Positions 49,912 to 60,800 of a stretch of 64,000 bases of DNA are shown here, in pieces. The notes beneath the pieces were generated by a model. It did not search any database, was not told the origin of the DNA, and saw only the letters and a list, made by a program, of their open reading frames with translations. Positions within the stretch are counted from its first letter, which is position 1. Every line of letters begins with the position of its first letter. The DNA comes from Apus apus (lineage: Eukaryota > Chordata > Aves > Apodiformes > Apodidae): assembly GCF_020740795.1 (NCBI RefSeq), contig NC_067282.1, positions 149,840,858 through 149,904,857 of the forward strand. The letters are read 5' to 3'. The position numbers and the translations under genes were made by a program.

Positions 49912-50150
49912 CATCGAAGAATGGTTTGGAAGGGACCTTAGAGATCAGTTCAGTTCCAATCCCGTGGGCAGGGACACCTCCCGCCAGACCGGGCTGCTCC
50001 AAGCCCCATCCCGCCTGGCCTCCAGCGCTTCCAGGGAGGGGGCACCCACGGGGCAACCTGTGCGGGCGTCTCGGCACCCTCACGCTAAGGGATGCCTCCC
50101 TGGCCTCTCCTCTGTGCCCGTAGTGGCGCCTGGCACGCAGGGCAGACCAC
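49912..50150 (-). mobile_element. CpG-rich CR1 fragment between RTCB and BPIFC
   Basis: GAATGGTTTGGAAGGGACCT, GACACCTCCCGCCAGACCGG, GCTGCTCCAAGCCCCATCCC and TTCCAGGGAGGGGGCACCC match the reverse complement of the CR1 3' end, so it is on the minus strand. The right boundary is uncertain because the sequence grades into GC-rich unique DNA. Confidence 0.88.
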
Positions 50151-51507
50151 CCCACGTCCGGGATGGCACCTCCCGGCAGGCCAGGGGCCCTCTCCAGCCG
50201 CTCGTCTTGCCTCCCCGCCGTCGCCCTCTCCGCCACTGACCCGGGCCGAGCGTGGCACGCTGCCCTCGGGCCTTGGGATATTGGGGAGAAGTGGGGTGGC
50301 TGAGCCAGCCCGGGCAAGGCGCCCGGGACCTGTGGGGCGAGCGCGTGAAAGGGAGCGCAGGCCCAGGTCGCGCTAGGGTGGAGGGACTTGGGTTTGTGCC
50401 TGGCCACCTCCTCCCTCACGCCCCGCAGGACCTGAGGGCTGGCTTTGCAGAAGGAGCAAGGGGTTGCTCATGCGCTTGTGGCTAGTGAAAGCCCTGCCTG
50501 TGCGTGCCATTCCCCTGGAGGCTGGACAGTTTCAGCCTGTGGGGCGTTTGGGCACCGCTGCGCTGCAGGTAGATGGGTGGAGTTGGCTCAGCTACAGCCA
50601 GGCCACAGCTGCCTGCACCCCATCATCACCTGTGCTTCTCAGCATGGTGGAAACAGCTTTTTGCTGTACAGTCTTGGCTTGAAAAGGGCGCTCGCTGAGG
50701 ACTGAGAGGCGTGGGGATGGCTGGGGTGCCAGCTCCCCAACCAGGCGGGTGGAGCTTTGAGCAGGGGTGGTTTAGAGCTCACAAAAGCAGCAGCACAGAG
50801 CAGGCTGTGGCAGCCCAGCCTGTTTCTCCTCTGTTGGTGATTATTTGAGGGGTCTGAACTGGCTTCTCGTTCAGGTTTGGCCAAAGCACAAGCACCTAAG
50901 CGTTGCAGGGCAGGCACAGCCCTCTGCAGGCTTTTGTGTGAAGATTTGCATACTGATAAAGTATTGAAAAAAAAGAGGGAGAAAGAAAGATAGCAAGATG
51001 ACATAATAAAATGAAGTAACAAGTATCCATAACTATTTCAATCCAGAGAAACATTGACAAAGATGCTGGAGGGTTAGACTTATAAGACTTACCTAGAAAC
51101 ATTCAAGGAGTTAAATGCATCTAACCTGGCTAAGCAATGCTGCACAGGGGACATTACAAGTACAGGATTTCAAGAGTCACAGGGGAAGAGGGACTATCAA
51201 AAGCAGTAGTGCCACTTTGCCTCGCTTCTTGCACTGCTTCTGCATCTTTGTTAAGATTTATGTTAAGAGTTTAGTTAAGACACAGCTACAATTCTAGTTC
51301 CTATTGTAACTGGGACAGTTCCCAGTCTGATGTGGTTCTGGAGAAGGCTCAATTCATGCTCAGTGTGTCGTGTTCAGAAGGAGGTTATTTAAGATCATTA
51401 CAGTAGAAACAGATTAACAGGCATGCCTACCCTAGCAGCATTTTGACAATGTACTTTTCATTCTTTTAAGAGACAGCAGCACGTTTCTGGAAGTGTATAT
51501 ACAACAC
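50151..51507. other. Spacer between RTCB and BPIFC
   Basis: GC-rich with frequent CpG to about 50.48 kb, then ordinary composition. Open frames in the GC-rich part lack similarity. No exon was recognised. Confidence 0.55.
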
Positions 51508-51513
51508 TTTATT
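51508..51513 (-). terminator. Probable BPIFC polyadenylation signal
   Basis: TTTATT on the plus strand is AATAAA on the gene strand, 272 nt after the stop codon at 51785-51787. The distance suits a short 3' UTR. Confidence 0.55.
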
Positions 51514-51784
51514 TCAAGAGAGACCTTAATCTTAACAATCTTTTTGCATCAGTTAAACTCCAGAATAAATAATGTCAAGCATTGTGTCATATGAGCTTCA
51601 CCATTGTACAGCCTAACCATTCCATCAGCTTTCTTTGCCTCCCTGCATCCCTCTTTGCCCCCAGCCAGGATGACATTGCCCTTGTCATCAAGTTACACGT
51701 GGCAGCAGAACTGAACAGTTTGTAACCTTCAGTGTCACATTATAGATTTGAAGGTCATGCTTAACAAATGGTCTCTCTTCTTCT

Positions 51785-51826
51785 TTAGTGTTTGTAGTGG
51801 ACATCAGTAGAAATCAACACGTATCC
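51785..51826 (-). CDS. BPIFC: BPIFC last coding exon and stop
   Basis: 42 nt; acceptor CCCCACAG. It reads GYVLISTDVHYKH then TAA. The end falls where BPI itself ends, shorter than the human BPIFC tail as I recall it. Confidence 0.88.
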   Translation of the reverse strand, partial: GYVLISTDVHYKH

Positions 51827-54800
51827 CTGTGGGGAGAACAGTCACTGAAGTGCCATGAATTACAAAACGAGGAGGTTTTTTTGGTTTGTTTGTTTTGGGT
51901 TTTCAACTCAGTCTTGGTGTTAAAGGTCAGAAAATCTGCTGAAAACAGCTGAGCCTTGGAAGTAACAAATTTAACAAAACTTTGTCCTTTTCAACTTTGC
52001 AGAGAAGCCTCATCTTTCCCTGGCTGCTCTGTCTTCGCACCATGCTAGCAACTGAAGGGACATCTAAAGATCATGCAGCCTACACAAGAAAGTTAATCTG
52101 AGCCTTGAGGCAAGTAGGCAATCATCACAAGGTGGGATTATTTTGTACCTAATTTGAACCATTTAAGAATGAGCCACCTACTCTAAACTTGTCCTTAAGG
52201 CTTCCCCCATAATCAGCGAGTACAGAGCGAAGAACCTTTAATGGTTGGACTCACGAACTTAAAGGTCTTTTCCAACCAAAAAGATTCTAACCTGCAGAGA
52301 GCAGCCCATCACAGCCTAATGTGGTTATCTCTGAAAAGTGGGAAGGATTGACCACAGCCAACAGACTGGAAGTGGAGACTGCAGAATTAGCTTTCAAATA
52401 GCAATCACATCAATGAGGTATAGCAAGTCTCCTGAGTCCTCTCTCATTCCTAGTTCCTGATGAGAAGACTGATTTGCAACAATGTGGCGGGGAGTGCACC
52501 CCACAGGACCACTAAAATCCTTCACTCATAATTAGTCTATAAAGTTGCTGGCAACTGGTGCCACTGAAAGCTGTCTCCAAGCAATTATGTTTTGTAAGGG
52601 CTGCATTAACTTGCTGCCAGGTATGAGGAATGCAATGAAAGATTGAAAAACCCCTTTGTGTTTCTTTCCTGAGTTTCCTGAGACTGTCTCTGCAGAGCTG
52701 AAAATCACTGAGAAGCTGGTAAACAAGAGGAGAAATGTAACAGCTGTACCCATTCTCTGGGAGTTCGTTTGTCAGCAATGCCCTTGTACTGACTGATTGT
52801 CTGGAAACATTCTGTGTGTTCAAACTAAGGGCTGTTGTGAGGGCCACAGAATGCTGCATGATTTGGAGAATAATCAGAACGAAAGAGTATCTTCTGAGAG
52901 CTCACTAACTACTTTTGACTAATAGCCTCAGCCATTATCACCAAATATTAACAAAATTCAGTCATCTTAGGTGCTCAAAATGGAATTTGCTTCCCTCTCG
53001 TATTTTTACTATTCCTGTTAAATTCCGCAGGGCTGCATCGTTAGCAAGAACTCTAATTTGATTTGATTGTCCAAACTTGAATGAAATGTTACAGGTAAAC
53101 CCATTTTCACTCTTAATTGCAACTTGCAAGGTCAAGGAAGCTGTGCAATTGATCTCTCTGTGGTTAGGTTTTTCATACAGTTCTAGCTTTTCCTCTCAAA
53201 GAAAGATACATTTGTTTCCAATGGGATTTTACTACTATTACAGATCTCTTTTTAAATCCAGAGGTTTTTACTGCTTAACTAGCTCAAATTCAATGAGTTT
53301 ATTGTATAGACAAAAGGGGAATAAATACCCAGAAAAAAAAAACAAAACAAAAAACCACAACCTTTTCATGAGTGTCAAAATCTCACCTGTACAATTGTGA
53401 TGTGGGGTCTCGTCAAGGAAACATTGGCAAGCTTGGGAAGAGGGAATCCTTTTGACAATTTAGCTTAAAAACAAAACAAAACAAACAAACATAATGATTT
53501 AGGTATGCATTGGAAAAATAATAGATACCTGTCCTTCAACACCCCTGTTTGTTTTTGCAGGTTGTTTACAATTAACTGCTTAGTCTTCACAACCAGTCCT
53601 GGGAGGTAGGTACGAAGCCCCGTATCTATGCGGGACAGAGTTGTAGATGCTTTCCTCTTGGCAGAGTGTTGCAGCAAACCATTTCATGTTCAACACGTCA
53701 CATACTCAGTGATGTGTCTCTACTGACCTGGGGGACTCTTACTACAGCTCTAGCATCATTAGAACCTGTTCCCATTTGTCTCTAGTGATTAAGAAATGTG
53801 AAATTCATTCTGGTACAGAGGGCTGGAACAAAGCTACTTCTCCCTTCAGAGCCTTAAATAAGATTTACAAGAGGCAAAAGCCTTGTGCTGGCCTAATGAA
53901 GAGGAATACATTTTCACAGGCAGTGGCTTCAGGCAGATGTGCAAGCTAGAGAGACATGCTTCTTACTGATGCGTCAGGGCCAGCCTGATTGAGGCAAAGG
54001 TAAATGAATTCTGAGCTTCCAAGCCCTTTTTGCTTTTTTTTCTACAGACCAGTGTCAGTGAGAGGGCACACTTATACCCCTACAAATCAACCTCCCCCTT
54101 CCATTGCTTACTGGCTGATGGTCATTTTCCACTCAATGGGAATTGGAAACTTAAGCAAAAAGTCATTAGAAGTTCTTAGAATCACTCACTCTTCTGGAAT
54201 CTTGAAGCTTTTAGGTTTTAGCTTTGAAATACAGTCTTACCATTAGCGGATGGAATGACTTCAGTCTGTAAAATGTAAGACAGTATGTTCTCCAGAAGCA
54301 ATACCTGCCACAGAAAAAAAATAAATAAATTAGTTAGCCATCACTTCTTGAAGGCAGGAGAACTCTCATGCCCCAGTCCTGGATGGAGTTAGTAGGCTTG
54401 TGCTCAACTTTTAGCTCTCATTTGGCCCAAAAGAGTCAGAAGGTCAGGTGAATCATAGAATCATAGAATGGTTTGGGTTGGAAGGGACCCTAAAGATCAT
54501 CTTGTTTCAACCCCCATGCATGGGCAGGGACACCTCCCATTAGACCAGGTTGCTCAGAGCCCCATCCAGTCTGGCCTTGAACACTTCCAGGGAGGGGGCA
54601 GCCACAGCTTCTCTGGACACCCTCTTCCAGTTTTAAGCCATTACCCCTTGTCCTCTCACTACATACCCTTGTAAAAAGTCCCTCCCCAGTTTCCTTGTAG
54701 GCCTCTTCAGGTACTGGAAGGCCACTATGAGGACTCCCCAGAGCCTTCTCTGAACTTTGGTTCTTGAGTTTTTAGAATGATGCAAAATGCAAATGGCTTT

Positions 54801-57800
54801 CATCCTGCTTGGACAACATTTTCATTTAAAACAGTCTGTTTCCTTTATTTGTGAGATAATTTATCACCAATAGCAAACAGGACCAGAACAGATTTAATCT
54901 ATTCTCCTCAGCTACTCAGAACAGATTGATTTTACTCAGAATTAAATGACTTTTCGCAGAGGCAGAGTTTTCCCAGGTAACCCTACAACTTCTTCGTTTA
55001 ACTAGTATTTGGCTTCCAGTCACTGCTGTAACTCGGAGCATCCGTGGTGAGCACCGCGGCACCACATGGAGTGTCTCTGCCTCAGTCGTGCCTGTTGCTC
55101 CCTCTGCTGCTACAGGTCAGATTCACCGTTACAACTCAAGAGATCTCTCTGCTTACTGATGAAATGTGATTCACCAGTCAGGGGAACTACAAAATATCTC
55201 ATTGTCAGAGCACTCAGTCGCCCCAAAGAATATACTTTTAAGTCCACAGAAGACAGGAAAAGAGCCACCCAGGAATGAAGCCAATTTATTTAGCCTTAAT
55301 ACCACTGATACTCCTGGTTTGCATTTCCTATGTGCTTAAACTATCTGCTTACCTCAAAAAAGCCAACATTGGAGTGGGCTAGGGAGAACTGGAGCCTGAG
55401 GGAAAGAAGTGAGAAAAGATGAGTCATTACGAAGGATAAACACACATTTTTCTACTCACGTACAGTCACTGCTGCAGAGCTTCAGGCCTTAAGAAACACC
55501 TGTAAAGAGGCTTAGGAAGCAGTATCTTTTACACAATTCATACTGCCTCACAGAGAAAGAAATGGTTTTCTTAGGGCATTGCTGAGCATGCCTGCAAAAG
55601 AGTATGCTAGAAGGGCTGAAGCCAGGGATGTTGAGTGCACTTCTCCCTCTGCTCTGTGTTTTGGAAATCCTACTGACAATTGACTTTATCAGGGCTAGTG
55701 TCAAGGACTCACAGGCTCTCAGATATTTTGCAAGGATTTTGGTAAATCTACATAATGCTTGAATGTGGGACTTACCAGGGTGGGAATAAAAACTCTGTTC
55801 ATTGTATGGGTACTGCTGCTGATGGCTGTGTTGCTAATATCTATGTTTCCAAATTGAAATACTTATTCAGTACCTATTCAAATATCCAAACATGTATTCA
55901 AAACATGATTTCCAAGTTTCCACTGAACCAGCAGCCCCGCTCTCAGCACACTCTAGATTTTGCTCTTTCAATGTTGCTGCAAAAGAATGCTAATGGTTCT
56001 AACCTCCTTCAATTCCTAATATCTCTGTGCCCTGACAGATTCTGCATATACTTAACTGTGTAACTGTCTTCCCAAGGAACAGAAATCGGGGTCCCAGTAC
56101 TCTGCTGTGAGGTCCTGGTACACAGAGCTTCTCTATATAAAATGTAACATGTTAAATGTCTAAATGTCCAAGCCCTTGGTCTCCAGTTTTCTAGCCCTTG
56201 GAAGTTTCAGTGCTTCAGTTGGGGAATCTCTGCTATAAGAATTCCAGAGCAGGAGAATGGCAGGGGTCCAGATTCTTTACTGTGTCCTGGGTCCTTCTGC
56301 ATTTCTTTAGTGGCACAGGTGGGCTAGAAAGCAGTTGCATCTTGCTGACTGGAGGGAATCTGTCTGATGATTCATGGTCCCCATAACTGCCCTGCACACT
56401 TAATTTATCTAGCTTAGAGGGGAGAGTAGACGTCAGGAGCAGAGAAGTTCAATGAAACCACTGCCTTGCAGCAATCCACAGCTGGTGGGCAGTCCCTTGG
56501 GGACTGTGGCAGTTGTCACAGAGAAGCTTCCTAATGCAGATGAACTCACCAGGGAAACATATTCATAGTTATCTGATCACGTGCCTAAACTGCTAATGTT
56601 GGGATTGCTAATGCTGTTTTCCAGACGGCTGAAAATCCTATCCACTCGAGGTTGAATTACCTGTTCAAACAGAGCGAGCCCATCAATTTCTGGTCAAATA
56701 TATTCAGAGCAATGCTGGTGTTGGCTGTCTGCCAAGAAAAGAAACCATGGGTTACCAGACGCACAAAAAAATCGGACCTTCGCTATGAATGAGTTACAAA
56801 TACAGAAGCACCATCTTCCCAGTTAGGTGTGGAAACTGTTTCATGTAGATGCAACTTTCTCCCTAGCCTACAGCCCGAGCATGGCTGCACACAGTAAATC
56901 TCTGCTTTTCCAAATGGCACTGACAAGAACTGAAATGTGAGCAATGAGATTTCACTAATCAAAGACATTTTCAGTTAAATGATCAAGACACCAGGAGGCA
57001 TGACTCATGCCTGCAGAACTGTCATTCCAGAGAACAAAACTTTGGTTACTCAGAGTTGCTACATGTTTGGATTATTGTCATCTATAGGAAAAGGCTCTTG
57101 GCCATAGAAATGTCCTGCAGGTTAAGTGAGGCCACATCTGTGACTTAAGGGGAATGTGCATGTTCAAGTACTAGCAATCTGGCACTATGTTTCTTGTACA
57201 GATGTTTAACAGAAGGAAGGAACAAACTTATTTAACCCTGAGTTGTCACCCTGTTTGTTGTACTTACTATGTTCATTGTGAACAATGACTGGGTGGTTGA
57301 GTCTGGCAGAACAGCAAAGACCTCCATGGAGCCCTGAATCTCCACCGTGAAGGAATCCTGCTTTAAGCTGATGATGGGTATTTCAGTAGCCATTAGCTTC
57401 AACATCACTGGGTAGGGTGTAACTGAATATTTGGCTACCTGTAAGGTACCAAGAAGAAAAAAAAAGGCAGAAAAATGTTTTTCTTGTAGAACAGATCAAA
57501 ATACTGCATCTTCTCATTCTTGAAGCAATTATTTTGAAGTAGTTCCTTAAGATGATGATGAGGACAGCTGCTGACATAAGATTCTTTCAAGCAAGTAAGA
57601 AGTAGAAGTTTTCTGTGGTGTTAAATTAACAGACTCGGCCACAAAGGAATGCAGTGGAAAGTTCCTTCCACTCTAGGAATATGGTTTCCCCTTTATCACT
57701 TTGAGAGAAATTAAATACTAATTTGTGAACACAGGAAAGGAATGGAACATGAATGTGAGATGTCAGTCACACAATAAAAGAGCTCAAGAGTCATTCACTT

Positions 57801-60800
57801 TGAGATTCACCCATCTCATGAGACTGGTTCCTGCTCTGGACTGTCCTCAGAGGAGCCTCACTCTGTCCTTTGCCTGAAGAGCAAGTAGGCTCACCAAGTT
57901 AATTACTTAGAACAGAGGGGCTGGAATATTAGCATCAACGCCCGTGGCATTTTACAGATAAGATCATATGATCGTATGATGACTGCTCTTGGAGTATTCT
58001 TAGATTTCTGAGGAAGGAACTTAGTATCATCCAGGAAGAAAACAAGGATGTGAAGTTCTTTGAACCATGAGTTGAATTCCATCCAACCTCAGCATTCATG
58101 GCCTAGGGTCTCTTATGGTCATTTTTCATTTCTTGTTCTGTCTGAGAAAGCTGGTGGAAGCCATGCATGCCCATATTCTCTGTCCTGCTATATCCATCTT
58201 CTCCACCTAAGACAAATGGAAGTCTTGTGCATCTGCCTTGTCTGTGCCTTAGATGCAATGTTTCCTGCCCATCTGTTAGCATGGTTTCCTGCATGTGGCC
58301 ACCATAGTCCCTTCCCAGGTCTTTTACTGGATTCCTTTCTGCTAGTCAGTCACAACCTAGCAGTGAAGCAAAGACAATTGCACAGGTTTGGGCAGCTTCT
58401 GAGCTGAAGCCTTCTCAGAAATCTCTCAAAGCAGGAATCATGACTGGAAGCTTTTTCCTGCCTAGGGCTGGTTTTAGGTAGGAACAGCTGTGGCACAGTG
58501 CCCAGAGCAAAGACTGGTGTGCGAGATTGTGGGACAAGTTTGTGAACAGTGCAAGTTATTTAACTCAGTGTGGGGGCGGGAGGTGACAGGGCCCATCTGC
58601 TCTGCTATTATGAGGCATACATGTGTCTTCTTTTCCAGGGCAGGAGCCCCACTGGCCCTGCAAGCCTCTGGGATACACCAGGAGTGAGGTGTCTGACACC
58701 CACACTGGGTGGTTCCCTAAGAGTTGGTGAAAGAAATGATACTCACCTCAGGGATGATACTGCCAAATATCTCTGTGCTTATATTAAAATAGCTGCAAGT
58801 CTGGAGAAAAAAAAAAATAAACATGAGAAAACAAATGAGTTTATCAGATTTGACCTTCATGGTCAGCTTTTATCTGTATGCATTAGTACTGTCATTTCAG
58901 TGAATCTTTGATTTTGTATCTTTCAGAAATATTCTTAGGGGACTTGGCATGCTTAAAGCTGATTCCCAATAATATATGCCAGAATACTTCCTGGGAAACC
59001 AAATGCTTAAAGTCATCATAGTTTGGGCTACAATATACAGGTTTTGGGATTTAATGGACCTCCTGGAGACAGGCTAGCCAAGTCTGATAGCCTCCAAGCC
59101 ACAGCTATTGTGCTTTGACATACACTTTGCTTCCATGGCCCTTGCAATACTTTCAGTCTTTAAAGACCCCTCAGAAAACAGCCACTGAGGCTGCTAAATT
59201 CCTCAGAGTAAATCCTTTTTCCTCCTCAGAAAAGTCTGTGCCTCAGATCTACAAAAGCTTTCCTTTTTGTAGTAAAACTGACAGTATTTTGTACCTTGTT
59301 CAGTGGAACTAGGTGCTCTGGCCTCTATATAGAGCATCATAAAAGAGCATAACAGTAGCCTAGTGTTTCTGACCTGCTGTCTCAGGACTTCACAAGCCAA
59401 TTAGCTGCTTCACACTGCCACGTAATGACATCTGGCAGGTCAAATCCCTACCTTGGATGACCTGAGCCAATCTGACCCCAGGCCTCTGTGTCCTACTCAC
59501 CTCCTCTGCAATGGTGGTGTTGAAGGCCCCTGCAGTGTAGTAAGCAAATGCAGAGGTCTGAAAGAAATACTCAGAGAAGGCAAGGTAGAGCATGGAGTCA
59601 CTTTGGTCTGGGATAAGGAAGGGAGCTGCCACATAGGGAGGACCAGTATAGTTTCCAGCTGGGTAGACTGTGCCCTGAAAGTTATTGTCAGAGATAAACA
59701 AAGAAAACCAGTGTCAAAATATGACTTTTTAACTACTTCAGACAATTAATGCTACTTTTCTTTCCCTGGCTTAAGCTATTAATTTGGTGTATAAATTAAT
59801 ACATTGGCTTTGTAGTACATCCTGAAGCCTTGGTGCTTTCAAGCAAGCAGTGAAGACAAGTTCCAGACAGCTTCACAAATGACACCTGAGATCTATCTGT
59901 TGAGATTCTGATCACATACTGAAGACAGTTTACCACCTCAGAAAACAATGTTGCATACATATTGCATGAAGAGCATGACTAAGGCTCCTTCTTACTGAAG
60001 AGCCTTATTTTCTCCTTTCCCCGTCTGTAGGAATTTAAACCTGAGAACTGCTGCCAAGAGCTATTCAGTGGTCTCAATTACAAGATGGATCTCTAAAACC
60101 AGAGGTCTTCTAGGTCAGAATCAGCATCCTGTTCTACCCAGAACCATGTTGGTAACTTGTGCAAACAAAGAATGCCTATAAGATAAGGGAAAGTTAAGTC
60201 TTGCACTACCCACGATATTAGCCAAGGCTTGCAAATCTAGTATTTCCAAATGCATCCAGATGAAACAAAAAGGTAAAACTGATTTAAAGTGAGAAAGGTA
60301 CTCAGATACTAATTTTTTTTTAATATGCCTTTCATTAGTCCCACCTTTCTGTTCCATCTCAAATGTGTTCTGTGTCTCTTTATTTTCTCAGCTCTTCCCC
60401 ATCTGTATCTAAATTTTGTGTTGCTTTTTAAGAACTGTCAAATCACTTCCAAAGTGCTGAGTTGCCTTGCCCATGACCTCCCCATTCAATCCTTGCTGGA
60501 TTTGACAAGTCACTTGCTTTGTATTTTTTCCCCCATGTTGCATCTTATGTGGGAGGGCAGCCTTGTACACAACCATGACATCATCTCTTTACCTCAAATC
60601 CCAGCTTGAAATATAGTTGCTGCTGAGACCAGTGTCTACCATACTGACTTATCCTGGCTTTTTGGGTTTTTTTGTCTTCCTGACTCTCCTATTTCTCTGT
60701 TTTCTCTTGTTATTGCTTATTTTGTAAGATCTTTGTGACAGGATTGTCTTTTTGTTCCCCTGCTGTGGAGCACACAGCACAAGGCATCTTAAACTTAGTT

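Noticed and set aside
57955-57985. ATCATATGATCGTATGATGA as a CR1 terminal repeat
   Set aside because: It lacks the TTCTATGA unit and any adjoining CR1 sequence; probably chance.
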